A stretch of 10,092 bases of DNA, taken from the NCBI GenBank assembly GCA_026692825.1, contig JAPLOC010000673.1, positions 831-10,922 of the forward strand, in the 5' to 3' direction. Within the stretch, counting starts at the first letter, position 1, and every line of letters starts with the position of its first letter. The position numbers and the translations under genes are program-made. This DNA is from Planctomycetota bacterium. Its GTDB lineage: Bacteria > Planctomycetota > Planctomycetia > Planctomycetales > Planctomycetaceae. Below, in pieces: positions 1-6,040 of the stretch. Below the pieces are notes generated by a model that saw only the letters and a list, made by a program, of their open reading frames with translations, made no database searches and had not been told where the DNA came from.

Positions 1-1210
1 CAAAGGGGATATCTGGCTCCGCAGGCTGCATAGTGACGACCCGTGGCGACTGGCTCGCAAGCCGATCGACAAGCAGGCGAAGTTGCAGCTCATCGTTCAT
101 GACAACGACCGCCCCGCCAGAGAATTGCTCGCGGCGGGCTGGCCGGAATCCTGGAGAGGGGTGGCCGACTCGAATTGGGTGGGTGATCCCGAAAAACGGT
201 CTTTTCGTGTCGACCCGTCTGGAAACGAGACCGATCGCTGGCAGACGTTGCGGTACACGCATTTCGTCCCGCAGCCGGCCGACTGGAACGATCTGCTGGA
301 TGATCGCCCGCTCAAGACCCCGATGCCGCAGGTTGTTCGCGACGAATACGCGTACAACATGCGAATCACCAAAGGACACTCACATACTGAGGGGAGCCAG
401 AAATTCCCCACCAGTCACGACGGTTACGCCGAGTATTGGGTGGGTGATCTGACGCTGACCTGCGAGCTGCATCCCGAGTCGGCCAAGGGAGAGATTCAGT
501 TGGAACTCGTGGAAGGGATCCGCAAATACCGCTGTCGATTCGACCTGGCGACCGGGCAGGCGCAGTTGTCGTACCCGGCGGAAATGGGGCGCGACAACGA
601 CGACGACGTGGTGTTGCTGGGGCCAGCGTTTGAATCGAAACTGACCCCGGGCAAAGCTCATCAGGTGCGGTTTTGCAACGTCGATGATCGCCTGGTGGTG
701 TGGGTCGATGGCGAAATTCGCCAATCGGTGGAAATGGATCTGGATCCCGCGTCGATTTACCAGGCGGTGGCTCCCTCGAGTCAGGCGGAGACGCCGGAAG
801 ATCGCTCGCCGATCGCGGTTTCCGTACGCGGGGCGGCGGTGCGGGTCGCGCACCTGCTGATTGAGCGCGACACCTACTACACCGACCGGCTGAACAGCAT
901 GAAAGTCGCGACGGAATTCGAGCTGAATGACTACGAAGACGACAACGAAGACCAGTTTCTGATGCTGGGGGACAACAGCCCGCGAAGCAACGACGGACGG
1001 GGCTGGCGCGAGCCGTACAGCGTTCCGCGAAAGCTGCTGATCGGTAAAGCGTTCTGCATTTACTGGCCCCACGCGGTCCCGTTCCTCAACAACGGGAAGG
1101 GGTACCCGGGCAAGCAGTACCATGAAGAGTTCGACCAGTCCGCCACCCCGATTCCCCGGATCAGTGTGCCGTTCGTTCCGCAGGTTGGTCGAATGAAGCG
1201 GATCTGGTAG
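1..1210 (+). CDS. lepB: Signal peptidase I (S26 family), C-terminal part, 5' end outside window
   Basis: Signal peptidase I is a membrane-anchored serine protease that removes signal peptides from exported proteins. The reading frame is open from base 2 with no in-frame stop, so the gene starts upstream; the TTG at 83 is not a believable start because GDIWL and ARKP, typical of the family, lie before it. About 402 residues are visible. The family's late conserved box is at bases 968-1006 (GDNSP followed by SNDGRGW), and a short tail follows it (IGKAFCIYWPHAVPF). The membrane anchor and the catalytic Ser and Lys boxes should lie in the missing part. Roughly 145 residues (bases 434-875) before the late box look like a beta-sandwich domain inserted in the peptidase fold. 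The family call rests mainly on the GDN box and on resemblance to planctomycete signal peptidases; the catalytic residues cannot be checked here. Confidence 0.82.
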   Translation, partial: KGDIWLRRLHSDDPWRLARKPIDKQAKLQLIVHDNDRPARELLAAGWPESWRGVADSNWVGDPEKRSFRVDPSGNETDRWQTLRYTHFVPQPADWNDLLDDRPLKTPMPQVVRDEYAYNMRITKGHSHTEGSQKFPTSHDGYAEYWVGDLTLTCELHPESAKGEIQLELVEGIRKYRCRFDLATGQAQLSYPAEMGRDNDDDVVLLGPAFESKLTPGKAHQVRFCNVDDRLVVWVDGEIRQSVEMDLDPASIYQAVAPSSQAETPEDRSPIAVSVRGAAVRVAHLLIERDTYYTDRLNSMKVATEFELNDYEDDNEDQFLMLGDNSPRSNDGRGWREPYSVPRKLLIGKAFCIYWPHAVPFLNNGKGYPGKQYHEEFDQSATPIPRISVPFVPQVGRMKRIW

Positions 1211-1226
1211 CCTGAGACAGACCTTG

Positions 1227-1253
1227 GATCCCGCCGACGGCGGAGGCGGGATC
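1227..1253 (+). terminator. Hairpin after the signal peptidase gene
   Basis: A perfect 9-base inverted repeat (GATCCCGCC at 1227-1235, GGCGGGATC at 1245-1253) encloses a 9-base loop, 16 bases after the signal peptidase stop. An alternative pairing, CCGCC-GAC-GGCGG, overlaps it. No T-run follows, so it is not a textbook intrinsic terminator. It could be a weak terminator, an mRNA 3'-end stabiliser, or a leader structure for the next gene, whose start is about 50 bases further on. Confidence 0.5.
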
Positions 1254-1291
1254 TTGGACGGGTTTGTAGCGTACCGCCCCAACAGCGTCAC

Positions 1292-1296
1292 GGAGG
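1292..1296 (+). promoter_or_regulatory. Shine-Dalgarno site that decides the lptB start
   Basis: GGAGG lies directly against the ATG at 1297 (no spacing) but 9 bases before the in-frame ATG at 1306. Only the second has workable spacing, so translation most likely starts at 1306. Confidence 0.75.
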
Positions 1297-1305
1297 ATGC
1301 GATAC

Positions 1306-2106
1306 ATGCCACCGCGCTTGCAGTGCATCGGGCTGAAGAAAATCTACAACGGGCGGACCGTCGTCAACGACGTGAGCTTCGAAGTGGAACAAGGGGAGAT
1401 TGTGGGGCTGCTGGGGCCGAACGGCGCGGGCAAGACGACGTCGTTCCGCATGACGTGCGGCATGGTCGAGCCGACCGCCGGCAAGGTCTTGCTCGATGGC
1501 GTCGAAGTGACGAACTGGCCGATGTACAAGCGGGCCCGGCGGGGGATGGGATATCTCGCGCAGGAGTCCAGCGTCTTCACCCGGTTGACCGTCGAACAGA
1601 ACATTCTGGCGATTCTGGAGCTGCTGCATGTGGGGCGTGCCGAACGCAAGCGGGTCACTGCGGGGCTGCTCGAACAGTTCGGCCTGACCAAACTGACCAA
1701 GTCGATGGCATCGACGCTCTCGGGGGGTGAACGACGCCGGCTTGAGATCGCGCGCTGCCTGGCGAGCAACCCGGCGTTGATCCTGCTGGATGAGCCGTTC
1801 ACTGGGATCGACCCGGTGACGATTCAAGGGATCCAAAAGATCATTCAGGATCTACGAGACAGCGGGATCGCGATTTTGCTGACCGACCACCGCGAGATGG
1901 AAACGTTGACGATCACTGATCGGAATTACATCATTTGCGAAGGTCGAGTGCTGGTGTCGGGGGACTCGGAAACGGTTCTGGGGAATCCCGAAGCACAGAC
2001 AAAATACTTTGGGAAGCGAACCTACCACGATTCGGGAATGTTCCACCCCATCAAGGGACCCCATACGGCACCCGCCCCGGACGAGGCGCGCAACCCTATT
2101 CCCTAG
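1306..2106 (+). CDS. lptB: LPS export ABC transporter ATP-binding protein LptB
   Basis: LptB is the cytoplasmic ATPase that works with the membrane proteins LptF and LptG to extract lipopolysaccharide from the inner membrane and push it towards the outer membrane. From the start at 1306 the protein is 266 residues. Visible motifs are Walker A GPNGAGKTT (about 37-45), the Q-loop in GYLAQ (Q86), the signature LSGGE (138-142), Walker B LILLDEP (158-164) and the switch His in LLTDHRE (H195). The stretch DEPFTGIDPVTIQ followed by TDHREMETLTITDR is closer to LptB than to LivF/LivG-type ATPases. E. coli LptB has 241 residues; the extra length here is mainly a proline-rich tail of about 25 residues after YFGKRTYHD. 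No lptA or lptC lies beside it. The upstream neighbour is a signal peptidase in the same direction, about 95 bases away. Confidence 0.9.
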   Translation: MPPRLQCIGLKKIYNGRTVVNDVSFEVEQGEIVGLLGPNGAGKTTSFRMTCGMVEPTAGKVLLDGVEVTNWPMYKRARRGMGYLAQESSVFTRLTVEQNILAILELLHVGRAERKRVTAGLLEQFGLTKLTKSMASTLSGGERRRLEIARCLASNPALILLDEPFTGIDPVTIQGIQKIIQDLRDSGIAILLTDHREMETLTITDRNYIICEGRVLVSGDSETVLGNPEAQTKYFGKRTYHDSGMFHPIKGPHTAPAPDEARNPIP

Positions 2107-2175
2107 AAAGCGTTACGGCGAATCCAGAATACCCATCCGAGATCGCTGACGGGTGGTTCCGGGGTCTGGGTAAAG

Positions 2176-2185
2176 GTTGCGCAAC
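2176..2185. repeat. 10-base perfect palindrome between lptB and csrA
   Basis: GTTGCGCAAC is self-complementary and lies 29 bases upstream of the candidate csrA -35 box. It could be a dimeric regulator site, but a single 10-base palindrome is weak evidence. Confidence 0.25.
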
Positions 2186-2213
2186 TTGCGTCAGGCAGCG
2201 AAACTAGGGGGGA

Positions 2214-2243
2214 TTGACCCCACGCTGTCTGTCGCGCGATTAT
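2214..2243 (+). promoter_or_regulatory. Candidate sigma-70-type promoter for csrA
   Basis: TTGACC (2214-2219, five of six matches to TTGACA) is followed after an 18-base spacer by GATTAT (2238-2243, four of six matches to TATAAT). It would give a leader of about 50 bases before the csrA ATG. The -10 box overlaps a hairpin at 2234-2253. Planctomycete promoters are poorly characterised, so this is only a candidate. Confidence 0.35.
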
Positions 2244-2253
2244 TCGATCGCGC
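2234..2253 (+). promoter_or_regulatory. Inverted repeat in the csrA upstream region
   Basis: GCGCGAT (2234-2240) and ATCGCGC (2247-2253) form a perfect 7-base stem with a 6-base loop, overlapping the candidate -10 box. It could be an operator for a dimeric repressor, or the end of the lptB transcript, although no T-run follows. Confidence 0.35.
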
Positions 2254-2285
2254 CGCGCGTGTTGACGGTTCCCGGAACGACGATT

Positions 2286-2290
2286 GGAGA
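2286..2290 (+). promoter_or_regulatory. csrA Shine-Dalgarno site containing a GGA triplet
   Basis: GGAGA sits 9 bases before the ATG at 2300 and supports that start over the longer open frame from 2177. Its GGA is one of three in the last 26 bases of the leader (2274-2276, 2286-2288, 2297-2299), the core that CsrA binds in RNA. Confidence 0.6.
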
Positions 2291-2299
2291 ATCTCGGGA

Positions 2300-2512
2300 A
2301 TGCTGGTTCTGTCGCGGAAGAAGAACGAGAGCATCGTCATCGACGGTAGCATCGTCGTTACGATCGTGGAAATCAAGGGGGACAAGGTGCGTTTGGGAAT
2401 TGACGCGCCCAAAGAAGTCCCCGTACACCGCAGCGAAGTGTTTGACGCCATTCAATCAGAGCAGGCCAAGCCGGAACCGCCCACCGAGGCGTGTCCGACA
2501 GCGGGTGCCTGA
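2300..2512 (+). CDS. csrA: Carbon storage regulator CsrA (translational regulator)
   Basis: CsrA is a small dimeric RNA-binding protein that binds GGA motifs, often over ribosome binding sites, and controls translation and stability of mRNAs for carbon metabolism, motility and surface growth. The protein is 70 residues and begins with the family hallmark MLVLSRKKNESIVI. The two RNA-contacting regions are visible: L4/R6 in the first strand and the VPVHR segment ending at R44. The last 18 or so residues are a variable, proline-rich tail. A longer frame from 2177 exists, but the ATG at 2300 has a good Shine-Dalgarno site and matches the conserved N-terminus exactly. No flagellar genes or fliW lie nearby, unlike the common csrA-fliW arrangement, so its targets cannot be guessed from context. 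GGA triplets in its own leader suggest autoregulation. Confidence 0.95.
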   Translation: MLVLSRKKNESIVIDGSIVVTIVEIKGDKVRLGIDAPKEVPVHRSEVFDAIQSEQAKPEPPTEACPTAGA

Positions 2513-2559
2513 GTCGTTTTTGGCGGCGAGATTCGCGCGGGGTTTTCATGTCGCAACGG

Positions 2560-2574
2560 GTTTCCTTCGGAAAC
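2560..2574 (+). terminator. Hairpin after csrA
   Basis: GTTTCC (2560-2565) pairs with GGAAAC (2569-2574) around a TTC loop, 47 bases after the csrA stop. A second small hairpin, CGGGT-TTG-ACCCG, follows at 2589-2601. Neither has a T-run, so a role in termination is only plausible. Confidence 0.4.
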
Positions 2575-2803
2575 AAGTGAAGTCGCGGCGGGTTTGACCC
2601 GTTGGGCGCTCGGGGTGTTCGTGTCGTGGGGTTGAGGGCGTCGATTGCGGCTGGGGCGATGGCAAATTCGGTCTCGGCGCTTGAGTATTCCGAAAGGGAG
2701 TTTCGTATTGGTACCGAGAGCGGCACCCATGGAGTCATTTCGCGCCCCGAGACCCTTGCCCCTTGGGGGCTGTCGTGCAGGTGAACGCGGTCGAAGGCTA
2801 AGC

Positions 2804-2841
2804 ACCTGTCCAAGAACTCGCGGAATCGAACTCGGACAGGT
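2804..2841 (-). terminator. Inverted repeat directly after the cysH-like stop
   Basis: ACCTGTCC (2804-2811) and GGACAGGT (2834-2841) form a perfect 8-base stem around a 22-base loop. The repeat touches the stop codon of the minus-strand reductase gene, as expected for a 3'-end structure. The loop region contains GAACTCG twice (2814-2820 and, running into the right arm, 2828-2834). There is no T-run in either direction, so it may instead be a dispersed repeat. Confidence 0.45.
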
Positions 2842-2842
2842 T

Positions 2843-3634
2843 CTAAATCGCGAAATCCACCTTCCGTCCCAACAGCCGATCCACCAGCTCGGTCGGAAGT
2901 TCAATCGACTCCGATTCCGGTCGGCGAACATCGGTCGGATTGATCCCGCAGTACATCGCCCACGGACCCAAATGCCGCCACCGCCCCGCCCGCTTTGGCT
3001 CGTCCGGCATCACGGGCGTCGTGCAGCGGTTGCAGCCAATGGTCGAATACCCTTGCAGGTGCAATGGATTGATGATCACGTTGTTTTTGTTGATGTAGTC
3101 CTGCATTTCGTGATCTTCGAAATTCGCCAGGACGTTCACCCGCACGCAGTTCATTGACTTGTCAATCGCCAGAATCGGCAGGTTGCTCCGCCGTTCCCCA
3201 TCACTTCGCCGCAAACTCCCGATGAGACCGTCATAGCGGCCCCGCGCTTGCAGTAGCGGCTGCGTTTTTCGCATGTCGCAGCATTTCAATTGCCCATCGA
3301 CATTGAGGTACAGGATCCCCAATTTCGCGGTCTGCTCTTCCATCGTCAGCTCAGGGACGAGCGAAATCACCTCCAGCCCGTACTCCTTGCTGATGCGATC
3401 TCGCGTCGCAAGTGTTTCCTGAAAGTGGACGCCCGTGTCCACAAACAGAACCGGCAGCCTCTGTCCCGCGGACGATGCCATATGACAGACGATCGATCCC
3501 GCCTGTTGCATCGCCGACAGAATGGCCAGGCGATCGCCGAACACCGAGACCGCCCACCTCAAAATCTCCTGCGGAGACCGTTCTTCCATACTGGCGTTCA
3601 ACGCCGCCAGATCCGCCTGCTTCAGTTGTGACAT
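2843..3634 (-). CDS. cysH: Phosphoadenylyl-/adenylyl-sulfate reductase family protein (CysH-like)
   Basis: CysH enzymes reduce APS or PAPS to sulfite in assimilatory sulfur metabolism, using electrons from thioredoxin. The 263-residue protein has the PAPS-reductase fold landmarks: LPVLFVDTGVHFQET (60-74), CCDMRKTQPL (118-127), the RRSDGERR loop (142-149), GYSTIGCNRCTTPV (195-208) and RAGRW (215-219). Cys118, Cys119, Cys201 and Cys204 match the CC...CxxC set that binds a [4Fe-4S] cluster in APS-reducing members. The C-terminal catalytic motif, normally ECG[IL]H, reads YCGIN, with the cysteine kept at 229. That is unusual and leaves the exact substrate uncertain. The start at 3634 gives a natural N-terminus, with a weak GAGAAAG upstream. 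No sulfate adenylyltransferase or sulfite reductase gene is in the window. A promoter-like pair (TTGTCT, 18 bases, TCTGAT on the minus strand) lies upstream but is weak. Confidence 0.85.
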   Translation of the reverse strand: MSQLKQADLAALNASMEERSPQEILRWAVSVFGDRLAILSAMQQAGSIVCHMASSAGQRLPVLFVDTGVHFQETLATRDRISKEYGLEVISLVPELTMEEQTAKLGILYLNVDGQLKCCDMRKTQPLLQARGRYDGLIGSLRRSDGERRSNLPILAIDKSMNCVRVNVLANFEDHEMQDYINKNNVIINPLHLQGYSTIGCNRCTTPVMPDEPKRAGRWRHLGPWAMYCGINPTDVRRPESESIELPTELVDRLLGRKVDFAI

Positions 3635-3795
3635 TCCGTACTTTCTCGCGACTGGTCCATCAATACGCGGGGCATCCTATCAGATCGATGAAAATTCGAG
3701 CAAGACAACATGAACAGCCGCCCATTGCCCGGTTCGCTGGCGTGACCTCAAGTGCTTCGGCTATCGTGTCGGCGAAGATGGATCCGATTGTGAAT

Positions 3796-3821
3796 CGACA
3801 CGCAAGGTGTGAAGCGTGTCG
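3796..3821. promoter_or_regulatory. Inverted repeat upstream of the universal stress gene
   Basis: CGACACGC (3796-3803) and GCGTGTCG (3814-3821) are perfect 8-base arms around a 10-base centre, ending 35 bases before the ATG at 3857. The arms are 18 bases apart centre to centre, nearly two helical turns, which suits a dimeric regulator. As RNA it could equally be a leader hairpin. Confidence 0.45.
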
Positions 3822-3856
3822 CACGCGATCGGCAGCAAAGCGCTCGAGACCCCGAC

Positions 3857-4321
3857 ATGATCAACCTGAAACGCATCCTGGTGGCCACCGATTTCAGCCA
3901 GCATTCGCAAGTGGCACTCAAATATGCCGTTGCGTTCGCCGAGGCGTTTCAAGCCGAGATCATTTTGTGCCATGTCCTCGAGAAACCCGATTTTCTCAGC
4001 GCGCTTCCCCCGGTCTTCGAAGGATATTTTCCGCCGAACATCACCGAGCTGCACGAAAAGCACGCCCGGTCGGAATGTGAAGCGATCCTCACGAAATACG
4101 GGATTTCAAACGCCCGGGTGGTACTCCCCCATGGCAACCCGTCGACCGAAACGGTCGCGGCGGCCAAGGCCGAGGATGTGGATCTGATCATCGTGGGGAC
4201 GCACGGCAGAAGTGCCTTGACGCACCTGCTGCTGGGGTCGGTCGCCGAGAAGATTGTGCGGAGTGCTGGCTGTCCCGTGCTGACCGTTCGGGCCGGTGAA
4301 CACGAATTCGTTCCGGTGTGA
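3857..4321 (+). CDS. Universal stress protein, UspA family
   Basis: Universal stress proteins are small cytoplasmic alpha/beta proteins, often ATP-binding dimers, that help cells survive starvation and other stresses by mechanisms that are not well defined. This one has 154 residues, typical for a single-domain member. It starts with the usual first strand, KRILVATDFS (5-14). The ATP-binding signature G-x2-G-x9-G-S is intact (G114, G117, G127, S128), so it probably binds ATP, as MJ0577-type members do. It ends with the standard CPVLTV strand (139-144). The frame extends upstream to a GTG at 3809, but the ATG at 3857 fits the family start and avoids reading through the inverted repeat at 3796-3821. 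It is divergent from the cysH-like gene and precedes the Nramp-like gene by 93 bases; a functional link to either is not shown. Confidence 0.93.
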   Translation: MINLKRILVATDFSQHSQVALKYAVAFAEAFQAEIILCHVLEKPDFLSALPPVFEGYFPPNITELHEKHARSECEAILTKYGISNARVVLPHGNPSTETVAAAKAEDVDLIIVGTHGRSALTHLLLGSVAEKIVRSAGCPVLTVRAGEHEFVPV

Positions 4322-4323
4322 TT

Positions 4324-4336
4324 CCGCCAATGGCGG
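4324..4336 (+). terminator. Small GC-rich hairpin after the universal stress gene
   Basis: CCGCC-AAT-GGCGG begins 2 bases after the stop codon. The stem is only 5 base pairs and no T-run follows, so termination here would be weak and read-through into the Nramp-like gene is possible. Confidence 0.3.
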
Positions 4337-4414
4337 TTGCAGTCGTTCGCGAGCGTCGCGCGGTTTGACGTTCGCTTTGGCTTCCCGTGATTCGCTCTCG
4401 CGTTGCAAAAAACC

Positions 4415-6034
4415 ATGGCAGAAACCCCCACGTCTCCCGCAGCCGAACAGGCCCCCTGGCCCGGCTCGCACGAAATGCCCCGCTGGTCGCTGGGCCAGCT
4501 TGGTGAAGCCCCCAAGTTCGAACTTCGGAAACTGTGGCAATACCTTGGCCCGGGGTTGCTCATGGGGGGAGCCGCGATCGGCGGGGGAGAGTGGCTGACC
4601 GGGCCTCAGGTGACCGCCCGGTTCGGCGGCAGTCTGCTGTGGCTGGCGACGCTGAGCATCATCGGCCAAGTGATCTACAACATCGAAATCAGCCGCTACG
4701 CCCTGTATACCGGCGAGCCGATCTTCACGGGCAAATTCCGCACGCAACCGGGACCGAAAGTCTGGGTCTGGGTGTACCTGTTGCTTGATGTGGGAACGGC
4801 GTTTCCCTATCTGGCGGCGAGCGCCGCGATCCCTCTGTTGATGGTCTGCAAAGGGGGAGTCGTCCCGGATGTCTCGCTGATCGATTCGTTCATCAAAGAC
4901 AACGGGACGATCTTGCGTGTTTTGTCGCTGTTGATTTTCCTGGCGGCGCTGTTGCCGATGATTGTCGGGGGAAAGATCTACAATTCGCTCAAAGCGGTGA
5001 TGACGTTTAAAATCGTCACCGTCATGGGATTCTTGCTGGTGCTGGCCTTCATGTTCTCGAAACCGGAGACGTGGGTCGAGATCTTTTCTGGCTTCTTCAA
5101 GTTTGGCAACGTTCCCACAGGGAATGGCGACGAAGTCCTCAACGTCTTCGCCGCCGTCGCGAACGGCGAAAAGCTCCCTTCGTTGGATATCAAGACCATG
5201 GGACTGCTGTCGGCCCTGGTGGCGATTTCCGGCCAGGGGGGATTGTCGAACACCCCGATCAGCAACTACACCCGCGATCAAGGCTGGGGGATGGGCTCGC
5301 AGGTGGGGGCGATTCCCAGTCTCGTGGGTGGAAATGAAGTGACCCTGTCGCATGAAGGAACGGTCTTCATTCCCGATGAGAAGTCACTCCCCCGGTGGCG
5401 AAGCTGGCTCGGCCATGTGATTCGCGACCAGGTTTTGGTGTGGGGTCCAGCCTGCTTTTTCGGGCTGGCGCTCCCGAGCATGCTGTCAGTCCAGTTTCTG
5501 GAACGGGGCACCGACCTGACCAAGAGTGACTGGCTCGGTCCGATCATGACCTCGAACGGTGTGGGAGAGGCGGTCGGAAAAGCGATGGGGACCTCGATGG
5601 GGTCGCTATTCCAATTCCTGACTCTGTTCTGTGGATTCATCGTCCTCGCGCCGAGCATGGCGTCGACGGTTGACGGTTTCGTCCGACGCTGGGTCGACGT
5701 TTTCTGGACCTCCAGCAAGAAACTCCGCGAGCAGGACGCGTCGAAGATTCGCAAACTGTACTTTACGGTACTGGGCTGCTACGCGGTCGTGGCGCTGATC
5801 ATGCTGGGGCTGATTCCGAAACCGTCGGCGCTGCTGGCGATCGCGGGCTTTGTGTACAACTTCGCCCTCGGCTTCAGTTGCTGGCACGTCATCCGGATCA
5901 ATACCAAACTCCTACCGCCGGAATTGCGACCGGGCTGGGGACCGAGAATCGGCCTCCTGTTGACCGGAATCTTCTTCTGGACCGTCGGGATTCTGGGGGC
6001 GATTTCGACGATTTCGAAATTGATGAAAGGGTAA
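4415..6034 (+). CDS. Divergent Nramp-family membrane transporter
   Basis: Nramp proteins carry divalent metals across the inner membrane, usually with protons. The protein has 539 residues from the ATG at 4415; a TTG at 4403 is in frame, but neither start has a clear Shine-Dalgarno site. After about 40 polar residues, many hydrophobic segments run to the C-terminus, consistent with 11 or 12 membrane helices. The first, LGPGLLMGGAAIGGGEWLTG (44-63), aligns with Nramp helix 1. There the canonical metal-binding DPGN reads GGGE (56-59). Helix 6, around ISGQGGLSNTPISNY (271-285), lacks the canonical MPH motif. Both coordinating sites of Mn/Fe transporters are therefore changed, and the substrate may be another ion or a small molecule. 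Related proteins annotated as Nramp-like are, from memory, common in planctomycetes. It stands in the same direction as the universal stress gene and converges on the DUF1552 gene. Confidence 0.8.
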   Translation: MAETPTSPAAEQAPWPGSHEMPRWSLGQLGEAPKFELRKLWQYLGPGLLMGGAAIGGGEWLTGPQVTARFGGSLLWLATLSIIGQVIYNIEISRYALYTGEPIFTGKFRTQPGPKVWVWVYLLLDVGTAFPYLAASAAIPLLMVCKGGVVPDVSLIDSFIKDNGTILRVLSLLIFLAALLPMIVGGKIYNSLKAVMTFKIVTVMGFLLVLAFMFSKPETWVEIFSGFFKFGNVPTGNGDEVLNVFAAVANGEKLPSLDIKTMGLLSALVAISGQGGLSNTPISNYTRDQGWGMGSQVGAIPSLVGGNEVTLSHEGTVFIPDEKSLPRWRSWLGHVIRDQVLVWGPACFFGLALPSMLSVQFLERGTDLTKSDWLGPIMTSNGVGEAVGKAMGTSMGSLFQFLTLFCGFIVLAPSMASTVDGFVRRWVDVFWTSSKKLREQDASKIRKLYFTVLGCYAVVALIMLGLIPKPSALLAIAGFVYNFALGFSCWHVIRINTKLLPPELRPGWGPRIGLLLTGIFFWTVGILGAISTISKLMKG

Positions 6035-6040
6035 CGGTAC

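Larger units (their letters stand above)
2513..2842. other. Non-coding gap between convergent csrA and cysH
   Basis: No credible gene is visible in these 330 bases; frames crossing them resemble no family I recognise. The tract holds three inverted repeats (2560-2574, 2589-2601 and 2804-2841) consistent with transcript ends for the two convergent genes. The middle part, 2602-2803, shows nothing recognisable. Confidence 0.6.

Noticed and set aside
380..1312. 310-codon minus-strand open frame opposite the signal peptidase gene
   Set aside because: Low-complexity composition with valine- and histidine-rich runs, no recognisable domain, and it overlaps a well-supported gene on the other strand.
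2814..2834. tRNA T-loop-like string GTTCGATTC on the minus strand
   Set aside because: It matches the T-loop consensus, but no T-stem pairs around it and no acceptor, D or anticodon arms are present. It is part of an inverted repeat.
2452..2931. Minus-strand frames across the csrA-cysH gap as a possible small gene
   Set aside because: The frames run into csrA or the reductase gene in the wrong frame, have no good Shine-Dalgarno site and resemble no known family.
4106..5353. Long minus-strand open frame (415 codons) opposite the universal stress and Nramp-like genes
   Set aside because: Its translation is rich in Arg, Gln, His and Asp with no family motif, as expected from the antisense of GC-rich coding sequence. 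The plus-strand genes have clear family motifs across the same bases.
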